From positions 1,977,653-2,041,652 of the forward strand of contig NW_017804243.1 in the NCBI RefSeq assembly GCF_001625305.1: a stretch of 64,000 bases of DNA. The letters run 5' to 3'. Source of the stretch: Branchiostoma belcheri. Taxonomy: Eukaryota; Chordata; Leptocardii; Amphioxiformes; Branchiostomatidae. Below the pieces are notes generated by a model. It did not search any database and was not told the origin of the DNA. It saw only the letters and a program-made list of their open reading frames with translations. This document shows, piece by piece, positions 35,932-48,500 of this stretch (the stretch's first letter is position 1; each line of letters starts with the position of its first letter). The position numbers and the translations under genes were made by a program.

Positions 35932-37128
35932 TTATACTGTATGTGTCAGTCCTTAGCAATCATGTCTTTACCTGTAACTGATAGATTCTAATGTCCATCT
36001 ACATGTAGTTGCAGAATATTGTAGACACCACAGTACCAACAGTATTATAAGAGCCTTTGCAATATCATATTCAACTCTTTATTCCATATGTATTGATTCT
36101 CTTGGTGAAAATCAGGTACTACATGTATTTCAAAGCAGTACATTTAGCATATTTTGGGTCAAATAAGATATGCATGATCCATCAAGCAATTTGAGATGTA
36201 CCCGTAATGCTCAATACAGACTTACATGTACCAAGTAAAACTACAATGTACACAACACTGACTACAGGTAGCTACAATGAGTAGTATGAAAGGTCACTCA
36301 CTCTCAAGTTTCAGAACCCCAGTAAAAAATATGTATATTTACATGGTTTCATGCTCTTCCTTACCCTAAACTTCCCTACCTCATTCCTCCGTTCAGCAAT
36401 ATGAGTAAAGAGACAGCATGAGAACATTTTAAGTTTGCAGATGTGTCCTATGGCAAGATGGTGTGGGGGAGGCAATTTACATAAGGGCCCAAAAAACCTC
36501 TCTGAACCGTGACAGTGGTAGATTCCATCTTCCCGCCACTTTTGATGCAGTCCTGACATCATCACTTCCAGAGAATCTGTGAGTGGATCACACATCTAAC
36601 GAAGATTGGCAAGCTCGACCAAAAATTTATGGTGAGTTCCCTTTTCTAAGCTCGTATTTTATAATTTCTAGATTGATGTTCAAATGTTTGTTGTACGACA
36701 TTGCTAACAGACAATTTGGGCAATATTTTTCATCTGGCTAGAGTTGTCTTCTTGCCTTCAGAACTTTCTTTTTTGAAACTTACATTTTATGCCTTGTGAC
36801 TATAAAATGTATGCTTGGCCCTGATCCGAACCCAATGTCTATGCTACTGGGATTTGTAATTATTAAATTGAATGTATATCATGTCACGTTTTTATCGTAA
36901 GAACACTATCGAGGCAGAATACCTGACACACAGCAATGTTGTACACACATGAGGGATACCTGGTCTTGTTCACCGTCAACACAGGGACATGATACCAAAT
37001 ATTTCCATTTGTGCATAATCTTGTCTTGATAGTAAAGGTATTAACCATCATCATTCTAAGGTTGCCATCTGGCAAAAAAAATTTGTATTGGTTCAGAAGT
37101 TAGGCAGCATGCTTCTTGAATCATGAGT

Positions 37129-40100
37129 TCAGGACTTTGGAACAACAATGTAAGGCTGATGGGGAACCATCTTTCCCTTCTCACTGCACTTGTACACCCA
37201 CTGAGGCCTCACAAACGTCAGCTCACAGTTGTCAGACAGAGCCTGGGGAGAAATGATAAAATCATAAGATTGTGAAATATAAATGTGACACATCTCATAG
37301 AGAAAACAAGCACCAAGTAATCATGTTTATTACATATATAACTGAAAAGGTAACATTTGCAAAGCAAATTCATGTTTATATTCACATGGTCTAACCCAAC
37401 ATACGACTTCATTTGTTTATTCTTACTAAACACATTCATATACATGTATATGGCAACCAGCCCCTTCAACTCTGTCCTGCCACTTGCTACATAATGTAAT
37501 CCAACACCACAAGTGTCTACTACACTACCAGTTACCGTGGTGTGTTGTATTCACACCTAAAGAAACAAGCACCCAGTAATCATTACAGCGTGTATAACAA
37601 AACCTAGATTTCTCCTACCTCTTCAAAGTTGTCGTCCCAGTCTTCATTAGTGATGACATGGGTCACCTTGTCACTCATGTAGTCTTCCATACTCCTGCAA
37701 CATCAACATTACAACAGTTAGAATGAAAATTAGAGCACAGTACATATTACAAAACATACACTGTAGTGTACAGCCTTTTAAACAAAAACAAAATCAGTCT
37801 GGTCTCAGGTTTGACATCTTTGAAAAGGTGATAGTCACCTGTTATGTCAATCCTTCCACAAATGTGGTAAATCGTCATAAATAAATAAATAAAATCAATG
37901 CAACGTGTACTGTGCCTGGGTAAAGCCTGTAATGTATTGTGTATAGCAATTTAGTAGAACATCTCTTATAAAAGAAAAATATAAGGTTTTTATTTATTTC
38001 AGGATGACCACAACAAGTAGCATCATTCTATTCTTTTCAAATGATGTGTTGGAAAAGATATCATCTGCAACGGAAAAAATTCTGGCATCGACCAAATACT
38101 CAATACAATCCGTGAAAAATCCAGGGTTCATGCAGTACGTTCTGCCGACGCGCTTACAGCAGGACTTACCCATTGAAGGCTGATATGTATCTGAGCACTA
38201 GTCTCCTCTCCGAGGCCGGGAAATCCCCGTACAGGAAGAAGTTCTTCCCGGTAAAGAAGTCGGGGAGGTCTGGAAGTGGCAAGTCGTCGGCATCGCCCTT
38301 CCTGTGGTTCTGTTTCTGGGGACTTTTGGCGGGGCTCTTCTTTGGTGTGGTGTGCTCAGGCTCCTCATCAGTCGACCCTCCATACTGGTCTTCCTCCTCT
38401 GTCTTCTTATTCTGTTCCTGTATCCTGTAGACAAGATACAACTCAGTACTGTAATTCCTGGTTTCTTCATGATGTACATGTTATGTTCACTTCTGTACAT
38501 TTGTCTTTTGCCCCCCTTCCCTCTCCTGCCACTGTGAAGATTCTGGAAACAGGTTCATTTTCCTTAGACTGTGAAATTCTGCTACTGTGAAGACCAAGTG
38601 AATTAATGTTGATAAGGTAAAGGTCTCATGCCGTTTTTGAGACCGTAGGAGCAGGGGGTTGTTGATCCACTGTGTCCAGGGCACGGTATTGGAAGGTGGA
38701 GCCCATCCCTCTCCTTCCACTGCCTTTTAGTTTACCTCCCAAACTAAAGTCAGGTACACATTTTACACCTGGGTGGAGTAAGTAAAGTCATGTAAAGTGC
38801 TTTTCCCTTGGACACATCGTCTTACCAGGAATGCTGCGAATCAAACCCATGATCTCCCAATCCCACCCCTTGCCACCTGTAAGCTTGTTCTGTCAACACT
38901 GACCCTAAATCTTTTGGCAGTTGTTTCTCTGTATTCTACATGTATGTACATACATGTAGACCCAAAAGAGGAAGACTGAACCAACTATCTACAACAGTAG
39001 TCCAGTCCCTCACCTTCTGATCTCTTCCTCTGTATCATCTCCTGAGGTATCCTCAACTTTTCTTCTCTTAGTTGCTGTAAGAAAAACAAACATTTACTCA
39101 GCCAAACAAGTACCACAAGAAGGAATGAACATATGTTCCAGTCATACTAGACTAGAATGAGTGGAATGTCGTCTCCATGAAAATTCTTTGTATATTCCTG
39201 GATATATATATATGTGAAGGGCATTCAAGAAATTCTCACTAGATTCCACATATTTTTACCCATTCTTGTGGCTAATCCAAATGTCTTGGTCATGCTTGAA
39301 ACTTAATTGTAATTTATTTGCTTTATCATTGTGTATGAAACTTTTAAATTATGAAATATATAATTATAAAGAACATACGTGAGGGCCCAGCATCACTGTC
39401 CACATCTGTGCTGTCTCCGTAAGCATCATCATCATTCTTGACGGCCTTGGCAGGAGAGGCCTTCTTGGCTGGAGATGCTTTTGCAGTCACGGTGGTCTTC
39501 GATGGGCTGGCACCCTGTACAATGTAAAAGAAAAATCTGTAATGAGGAATTTAAACTAAAAAGGTAGCTTTTACAAAGCAAATACAGAATGTTTACCTTA
39601 ACACAGTCTAGCCCAACAAACTACTGCTCTGTTCTTCTTCTGTTATACATATACGTGTTGACCAGCCCCTCCAACTGTCTACCACTTGCTACATAATGTG
39701 TCAGCTAGGACACCAGTTACCATGGTGATAGCCGTCTGATCCAGATCATTGACCTTTTCTTAGAAAGGAAGAAGAGGAAGAAGAAATGTAAACATAATTA
39801 CTGGTGTATCTTTGACTTGCATAAAGATAATTTTGTAGAACTTCAGCCTGATGGTTTCAAGTAACACTGAGCTGGTAAAAGACAAAGTTAAAGTCTGTCC
39901 CCTACCTTGGAGCTACCGGTGGCAGCTGGCTTGGCAGGGGTGGTTCTGGGTTTGGGTTTAGGCTTGGGTGGAGGGTCATCTTCTTCCTCTTCTGAGGAAG
40001 ACTCATCGTCATCCAATCTGAACCTGGACAAGTACAAGTCAGTAAGTACTATTTACTTCTGCTATCATGTTGACTGATGTGAATAAAGATTGAAGGTTAA

Positions 40101-43100
40101 CCATCATAGATTACACTAGACAGGTAACATTTAAAAAAATACATGTTTACCTTCAATAGGGATAGTCTAGACTAACTGCTCTGTTTATTCATGATGACCA
40201 GCCCTTCTAACTCTGTCCTGCGACTTGCTACATAATGTGATTCAACACCAGGGGTGTCTGCTATAATGTAATATTACAAAATAAATGGATCAAAATTAGC
40301 CACCTTTTCCAGGACAGCAGCACGCCCTTCTTGTAGCAGCTTTTGATCCACTTGTGGCTGACAATCTTCCCTCCCTTCTTCTGCACCTGTACATACTTGG
40401 GAGTGTTCCGAAAGGCACATCTGTGATACAGAGGGATAGACATTACACAGTTAATACTGGGACCACAGTTTTAAGAGATGACACAGTATGCTGCAACCAT
40501 CAACTTAATGAAATTGAATGATATAATATAATAAGAAATCTACACTACATTTAGGTTCCTCATGTTGACTCCAATGACACACATATTAAGAAGTAACTAC
40601 AGGGCCCAGAATACTTTTTTTTCCTGCATTGAAAATAACCTGCACCAGACACCAGTCCAAGCAAATTCTACTTGAACTACTCACAATTTAGCCAGTATAA
40701 GATCATACTAAAACTGTTCAGAAACCATTGCCATTATATATTTTACTTTCAAATTTATACTTCATAGGTGGTAACATTCAATGTAACAAGTAGAGATCCA
40801 CATACATGTACACCTACATGATAATACAAAATTTAACCCAGTGCAGGTTAGATACAGGTAGACATCATGCCAATAAAAGACCAGTACATCTCCAATTTTA
40901 CACGCTCTGATTTAGAAATCATGAAAAATGGATGTTTAAATCCTTACACAAGATGTGTGCATGTAGGGTCCCAGTCAGGCTTGTACGCTGCTCCCATCTC
41001 CATAGCCTTGTCCCTCAGACTAGCTCTCTGTGGGTTGACATATCCACTCAACACAAACACCACATCCTCCATCAGAGAACCGAAATCTCTCTCCTCTTCC
41101 TCCTCCTCTTCCTGTAGCCTCCTAGGCTTGGCTGCGGCTGTTCTCTTCTGTTGTCGCCCTGCGGGAGGGGTCCTGGTGGGAGGGGCTTTACTGGCCGGCT
41201 GTTTGCTGGCAGATACGGACACGTCGGCTAAGGTGTAACATATAGGAGACTTTGAAGGCTATTGATCATTGATTATCCTGATGAAGGTGACAGTGGTTAT
41301 TGACAATTTGATCTCTGTGTAACCCTTGTGTTGAAATAAAGTTCAACATTTTACTATGATTGCTACCAATGCAGATGAACTTTCATGACAAAGGAGAGTG
41401 CTAATGAATGATTGCTTTAGACAAAGTCAAAGAGGGCATGCTTTGTACACAAAGCTTCATGAAGTCTGTCAACACTATATGATATTATAAGGTCATTATC
41501 AATGGTATTACACAATAGAGAACAACACAAAGGACTTTAATACTGTAAAGTTACCATGAGACATTCGCAGTGGTCTTATTTTTGCAGTTTTTGTGAAATC
41601 ATGACAGCAGGAATGTGTACTTTGTACAACAGAATTGTTTCAACTGTGAATTTTAAATTAGTATTACCCACTTTTCCCTCATGCTGCGAAATAAAATCCA
41701 CCCGAAAGTACATGCATTTACAGTACAGTACTAAGAGAGGGATCATGAAGCAACGGTGAGAAGCAAATGTGAGAAGGAGGAAAAATGTAGATGTGAAACA
41801 GTCTAGAAGTAATAATGGAAAGTGACATGTACTCACACTTTGTTTTTTTCATAGGAGGTGGAGAGGCACCCTGGCTGGGTGTGGACTGGTGTTTTCTCAA
41901 GGGAGGCTTGTCATCATCATCATCATCATGAGTCAGCTTCCTCTTGGTGCTCTGAGATTGAGACATATGGATGAGAAAGACGATTCAGCAGTTTGACCAA
42001 TATTATATCATTTGAGACCACACCTTTGAATACTTGTACGAAAAAAACTGAAAAATTTCTGCATGACAGACTTGAATTTTGTTTCACTTCACTGGAAAAT
42101 CGAACACTTGAAACTGTTTTTTTTTAAATGCGGAGATCTTGCTAATGTGTGCCATCAAATGCCTGAGTGGCTAGGCTAGCATACACGGTATTGAGAGGTC
42201 AAGGGTTTGATCCCTTGGATCCTTGGAAAAGGCATTTTACACAATGTTCCTCACTCCACCTTTTACCTACTGACATAGTGGGAATTGACAGACATTGGTA
42301 AATGTATGACAAAATGCTGGTACCTGACTGGATGGCGATGTCACTTTTGCTGCAGGTCGGGGAGACGCGGTGGTTGCCGTGGCAACAGCAGCTGCAGACG
42401 AGGCAGCCCTTACAGCTGCTGCACCTGCATGGGCAGATAGGTGTGCTATCAGGTGGTCTGACATTACCATTCAAGCCACTAATGGTTCATTATGTAATAC
42501 TGTCACAGAAAGAAAACAGTTTTTTCTCCTCTTCCATTCTGAACAAATACATGTAAGGTCGATGACCTAGACCAGATGGCTATCACCATGGTAAATGGTG
42601 CTGTAATCCTGTGGTGTTGGATTACATTATGTAGCAAGTTGTAGAACAGAGTTGGAGGGGCTGGTCACCATTTATATGAATGTGTTTGAGTAAGAACAGA
42701 GTAGTAGTTTGATATTGTGCTTTTTAAATGTTAAAAGGTGGCTTTCTAGTATTCTACATTCTATTATTCTACTTCTCATGAATTGTGGTATATCAATTAA
42801 TGTCACTGCTGAATTCTCACCTGTTAGAGGTTTTTGCTCAGTCTTCCCCTTTTTAGAGAAGAAACTCCCAATGGTGACCTTGTCTTCGTCATCATCATCC
42901 TCCTTCAGAGCAAACTTTCCCAGCTTTTTAGGCTAAAAAAAAAGATAATACCAGTATCATGAAAACATTGTCAGGTATGTTCTGTGACGATAATCAGTAT
43001 ATGTAAATCACAGGAAAAGAAAACCCTTCACAGAGACTTTGAAAAGACAGCCCTGCATAGAAGTCCTAAGGAGTATACCCTAGCATGGAAAAAATAGAGG

Positions 43101-45158
43101 GATTTAACACCCCTGTCAAAAAAGTTTAAGATAACTTACCCTAGCCAGCACAAACAAGTAACCGTTTCCTGTGACATCACATTTTTGCCTCACAGATATC
43201 AGAATACTACAGGACAGGATTGATTCAACTTTCTACAAAAAATGACCAGAAAATTGACTTAAAAACCATGTTTTACCACCTTGAAATTACTTTGGGTGCC
43301 TTTAAGCTATCATACTCACTGTTGTGGTTTTCTTGGCCTGTGGAGACCCAGAGGGAGGGGAGTGGAACTTGATGAAGGACAGTCCATACTGTACATTCTG
43401 CAGTAAGAATAAAACACTGAATGTATATCATGTCCAGGACAAAAGATACAAAATCTTCTGTTGCAGTCCCAAGGACAGCTGCCAGGAGGCCCATAATCGA
43501 ACTTGACCTTCATCTTCCCAAGACCTACCCACACACTAAATATCATTAGAATCCATTGAGGCATTCTTAAGTTATGCTGACCAGATAATATCCAAAAGCA
43601 CACACAGACACGCAGAGACAAACACTGAGTCAGACAGACCGGAGGCACATTGTAATATAACTACTGTCTTGGAGAAATACATGTGCAACATCTCCCATCC
43701 AACCTTGTTGAAGGGCTGAGTGCAGACGATCTTGACTCGGTCCCACTTCTGGTCCTTGACAGAGCTGGACAGTTTGTCACTCCCAAACATGCGCACCCTG
43801 TGGGGGTTGTTACCCTGCTTACTCTCCGCAGGGGACATGAAGGAGGAGGCAACTAGGAGAACCTGGTAAGAATATTTAAATAGATTTAATTGTAAGATTT
43901 ATATTGTAAGAAAAATACATGCGACAGAAAAAATTCTGACGCAACACTGACTAAACATCAAAAACATTGTAGTAAACATCGTTTTGTGCAGATGAAGTAT
44001 GTTCTGCTGAGGTGCTAATACATGTACATGTATATCAAATAATAAAGTACATGTAGATGTTTGTACCTGGTAGTCTTGGTCTGACTGGGCTGATGCCCTC
44101 CCAACCAGGATCTCCACAAAGGCTGAGTTCTCATTTCCTATGTCAATAGAGTGGATCTGGGCTGGCTCATCAAACTGAAACAAGACAGGTGAGTGCAGTT
44201 TATTATGTTTACCTTTGAGGAAGAAAAAAAAACATGATTGTACGTTGTTGTTATTGCTCTGTTTCTTCTTCTTCCCCTTCTTCCATTCCAAACAAATACC
44301 GGTAAGATCTGGACCAGACAGATGTCACAATGGTAATGGTTGCTGCAGCAGATACCCTGTGGTGTTGGGTTACATTACGTAGCAAGTGGGAGTACAGAGT
44401 TGGAGGGGCTGGTCACATTTTTTCCATAATGATGATGATGATGATGCCTACCTGTATGATAGCAGTGACCTGTTTCTCCCCAGTTGCAGCACTTTTCCAC
44501 TTCCTGTAAGTCTCTGACTTCAGCAGGTTTTCTGCTGTGTGGGTCTGTAGGATATAGAAGTGACAAAGAACATATAATTCACGTACTAGTACTGTGAAAT
44601 CACTACATCTTTTTGCAGGGCAATGATTTTGCGGTAGGACTAGGAGTGGAAGAGTAGGCTTTCATAGACTAGTGTTTTATGTTACAGTAACCTAAGCAAA
44701 AGAGTCACTGTTGCATAAAGACCCTGAGAACATCAGGTCCGACCAAGTCTAACTGAAGGGATCTGTGGTAAAATTTCCTTGGGGATCTGTCGGCCTTGAA
44801 GCCGAGGAGCAAGTCTGTATACTGGCTCTGGCACCCAGGCTATGCTAGAATTAGAAAACAATTCAATTTAAATTATGCATGCTTGCTTTCATGAATAATT
44901 GCATTCACAGGCTTACAAAACAGCATAAGTTTACTCTTTTGATCGCTTACTTAAACACAATCAGTAGCGAGTCTGGGTCACCAAAGTTATGGTCGTAGAT
45001 TAGGTTAGAGTTGAGTGAATACCAGGATCAGGATCCTCTAAAAATTAAATTTTCTCCCCTGGGAAGTATGATGATTCCTCTTTATCAATCAGTACATTCG
45101 TACTCACCTTGTCTTCACTACTGAAAGAAACAACTTTCTGCAGTTGTATCTCTGGCAT
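37129..45158 (-). CDS. XRCC1: XRCC1 DNA single-strand-break repair scaffold (complete, 16 coding exons)
   Basis: XRCC1 organises DNA polymerase beta, ligase III, PARP1 and PNKP at single-strand breaks in the nucleus. Coding exons in gene order: 45158-45108, 44544-44452, 44174-44067, 43862-43704, 43397-43320, 42932-42821, 42445-42324, 41951-41837, 41227-40948, 40420-40304, 40023-39906, 39514-39379, 39074-39014, 38424-38170, 37694-37619, 37242-37129 (TGA). They total 1995 bases, 664 residues (human 633). The N-terminal domain (about 1-150) starts MPEIQLQKVVSFSSEDK and contains QIHSIDIGNENSAFVEILVG. BRCT1 spans about 330-415 (VFVLSGYVNPQRASLRDKA). Acidic Ser/Glu runs (DDDESSSEEEEDD) resemble CK2 sites that recruit PNKP/APTX. 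BRCT2 (about 570-660) contains LPDFFTGKNFFLYGDFP. The linkers are Lys/Pro/Ala-rich. Every junction keeps frame. The gene is head-to-head with TOMM70 and converges on CHEK1. Confidence 0.97.
37900..38154. mobile_element. TIR element, AGCACGTNGGCAGAACG family (XRCC1 intron 14)
   Basis: The left end is eroded; the right end reads GCAGTACGTTCTGCCGACGC. The shared internal phrase AAGCCTGTAATGTATTG is present. Its right end lies about 10-15 bases from the donor of XRCC1 exon 14 (38164-38169). Confidence 0.6.
38688..38880 (-). repeat. SINE-like fragment, reversed (XRCC1 intron 13)
   Basis: Read on the minus strand, a tRNA-like B-box region (GGGTTTGATTCGCAGCATTC) leads into CTGGTAAGACGATGTGTCC and AAGCACTTTACATGACTTT. 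This is the module seen in other copies in this window. Confidence 0.5.
40600..40868. mobile_element. CAGGGCTTGAAAT-type element, reversed (XRCC1 intron 9)
   Basis: Begins CAGGGCCCAGAATAC and contains the reverse complements of the family's inner phrases (CCTGCACCAGACACC, CAGAAACCATTGCCATTA, CAGGTAGACATCATG). The second end is unclear. Confidence 0.5.
42165..42290 (+). repeat. SINE-like fragment (XRCC1 intron 7)
   Basis: GCCTGAGTGGCTAGGCTAGC (A-box-like) and GGGTTTGATCCC (B-box-like) precede AAAAGGCATTTTACACAATG. It shows both pol III promoter boxes in tRNA order. Confidence 0.5.
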
Positions 45159-45545
45159 CTTCCTTTATACCTCAGCACGGATCGGTCCCATGAAAATCAG
45201 CACAGGAAAACACACAGGCCAACAAAAAGCGATCGTGACAAAAACCTTCCTAGAACATTTCAAAATGGCGCGTATCTTAGGTTGACCTTTGGCTTTTCGT
45301 TCAGCACATTCAGAAATAGGTGGACCTTAAAAATCACACCTAATATCTATCAGTAACAGGTACATACTTGAAAATTGTTTGATATGTAGAATGTTTACAA
45401 ATTCTTTGTCTATATTTATTATTAGATTTGGTAATAGTTATAGGGATCATACCGACAAATAGGAATAATGGCTTATTCTTGTTCTCCCTATTACGTCATA
45501 ATGGTATGTTCCAGTCCCAGGTACCTCAGCAGTACATGTCACATC
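45159..45545. promoter_or_regulatory. Shared XRCC1/TOMM70 bidirectional promoter region
   Basis: Only 387 bases separate the ATG of XRCC1 (minus) from that of TOMM70 (plus), so both 5' UTRs and promoters must share or overlap this stretch. CAAAATGGCG at 45261-45270 resembles a YY1 site, and TTACGTCA at 45491-45498 is a CRE-like half-palindrome. No TATA box was recognised. Co-regulation is inferred from the spacing alone. Confidence 0.7.
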
Positions 45546-48500
45546 ATGTCGGACGCGAAACCGAGCACAGAAGCCATCCCCAAGTGGCAGATCGCCCTCG
45601 CCGTGGGGGGAACCCTGGCGCTGGGCGCCGCGGGGGTCTGGTACTTCACCCGCAAGACGTCCAAGAACGACGAGAGGAAGGAGCCGGACGGCGGGCCCGC
45701 TCCAGAGGAGCAGGCGGACGAGCCCATCCCGGAGCCCGAGGTGGAGTTGGTAAGGAGGTCATCACTACTGTACTGATGAAGGTTCCTGTTTCAATGTGCC
45801 CTCCCCACGTGTTCTTTTTATTTAACTACAGTACTCTTCAGACAGAGGTTTCATAGTAGTCATAATGTCTTAGTAACAGGTACGAAAAATGTCATATAAA
45901 TGATAAAAATAGAAAGTGATTGTATATGCATATTAAAGTCATAAAACATTGACAGGTGAATTACTCGTAGTGTGTTGCATACATATCATCATCAGTCATT
46001 CTATCACAGGATACGCCTTATACAGCATATACAGCAGCTGATATACAGTAAACCTTGTCTTTAGATGTACTATAGTATCAAGTCCATATGCCAAATACTG
46101 TAAATGCACATGTTATTTTGGGTCGCTTTTATGAGGGAAAAGGAGGTTTTCATGATTTTAATTTCACGGTTGAAAGAATCCTGATGTCACGAATTCGCAT
46201 TACAGAGGTCATCCCAAAATGTGAAAATATTGGTTACTCTCATCTGCCAAATAAACATACGGGTACGTTTATTTTTTTGGGCCCAAACATCCACCCAGTA
46301 CGTTCTTATTTTGCGCAGTACGTTTATTAATTTTTTGAAAACCAGTAATTTTTTTCAACTTCGTGTGAAAAAATTGACAAATCATCGACGTGAAGACGTT
46401 TATAAACGCATATTGTAGCGAGAAACTTGTCATTTTCGGGCCGGTTTTTGCAATCACCGCGTGCATAAATTCGTCTGAATGTTCTATTGTCATGGGTGGT
46501 GCTTATCAAAATACAAAATATTAAATGCCCGTTTTTTTTGTCTATTTAAATTCCTAATTGCAAATAACAGTTAAAGATTTGTGCATATATCAGTAAGGGT
46601 GCATTTTAGTACAAGAGACACAGGTTACCCGTCAATTTTGGTAATTTTCCGGGGGGTACGTTTATTCCGGGGGTATGTTTATTTGATTTTGAAGATTTGT
46701 CCGGGGGGGTACGTTTATTCCGGGGGGTATGTTTATTCGGCAGATGAGAGTAAGTCACTGCACATGTTTCTGTATTTACAGTACTACGTTGTAGAGTTCA
46801 TATGATACATGCTGTACTGTACTGCATATTAAGTGCAGAGGTCACAGAAAAAATGCAAAAAAAAAAATATCACCACTTAAGTTTCTGCATATAACGTTAC
46901 AATAGAGTAGTACAGTAGTAGAGCATATAATTAAGTTACAACTTACATGGGTAGATATGGTATCTTTTGTATCATGGCTGGCATTAAGTTTAAGATATGA
47001 AGAATAGTATTAACATGTACCAGGAAATATGGGACAATTTTGGTATACATGTTTGATGACTGTTCAGTTGTATGCACCAGTTTTAGCTAATCAATTAAAA
47101 ATGATTTAAGGAATTATTTGTTGTGACAAGAAAGTAACAAAGCATAGCATTAGTATCCAGGTAAGAAAGTTGCAAATGAATAAAAAAACAGTTGGCCCCA
47201 AATCTAACCTTTTTGAGATGTTATTAAGACCTACCTATAATAGCTACATACCAAATATCAAGATGAAATCCATCTAATTCTAAGCATTCTCGTGTTGACA
47301 TGCACGGACACTATCAAAAACATAACCTTAACAAAGGTAATGATTAACAGTACTGTATTTTTACTTCTCATTTTTTTCCACTACTGCAGAGCCCACTAGA
47401 GAAGGCACAAGGAGCTAAGAACAAGGGCAACAAGTACTTCAAGGGTGGCAAGTTTGAGGAGGCCATCAAATGTTACAGCGAGGCTCTGGAAGTCTGCCCT
47501 GACACCAACAAGAAAGAGATGTCCACGTTTTATCAGAACAGAGCCGCTGCATATGAACAGTTGGTAAGTATGATGTCAGGTTTATGCCAGGAAAAAGGTA
47601 TATTTTACCACCATGTTGCAGTTACAACATGTACTTCAAAACATGTTGTTTCCATAAAACCCTAATGTTGCCTCAGCCCACATTGTTAGGCTAAGAGCCA
47701 AGATGACTTGCCACTCCTAAGAATATCTCATTCTTAAAATGCTAGCAAGTGGCTGATGTGCCTAGTACAGCATATGTTCTGGTCAATGCAGCACATTGGC
47801 AGAACATACTGCATCTGCATCAAACCCGTAATATATTGTGCATAGACAGCATATATAGCACTTTGGCATCATCTCGTTTAAGGTCAGATTTGCTGTTTAA
47901 AGATGACATTCTGTTTTCATTTCTCAAAATGTTGTGCTGGAAACGATACCCAATGCAACTGCAACTACAACTGGCAAAGTTCTGATGCAGCGTTGCACCA
48001 AACATCCAACGAAAACCCCCCCAAAAATCTGGGTTTCGCGCAGTGCATTCTGCCGACATGCTGGTCAGTGCTCACATCTAGAATGCTTCACACTGTTCCT
48101 TTTTGTTTTCAGAAATCCTTCAAGGAAGTTGTAGATGATTGTACCAAGGCGTTGGAACTGGACAACAAATACATCAAGGCTCTGTTCCGCAGGGCCAAGG
48201 CTTACGAGAGGATAGATGAGAAAAAGCAGTGTCTGGAAGGTAAGTTCTGACTCCACACAAAAATTTCTTTAATAGCATCCTTAGACTGTTGTGAAACATT
48301 TTCATACTAGATAATTCGGACAGTATAACATTTGCCATATATGTGTTCTTGGCACTTTACCAATGGTCATTGTCAAAAAGAACCCAGTCGGATCTTTCTT
48401 GAAATACAACAGGTATTGAGAATAGTCAGACACTCTTCTGATGTTAGGGAACATCAAATCATCCTTCCAAAGTTACTAGTAACTCAAATTTGATTTGATT

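Larger units (their letters stand above)
34957..37128. other. Convergent 3' region of CHEK1 and XRCC1
   Basis: About 2.2 kb holding both 3' UTRs plus a Harbinger-like MITE and a TAGCCTCYACCAGGCT-family element. The remainder (35935-37128) shows no gene. Confidence 0.6.
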
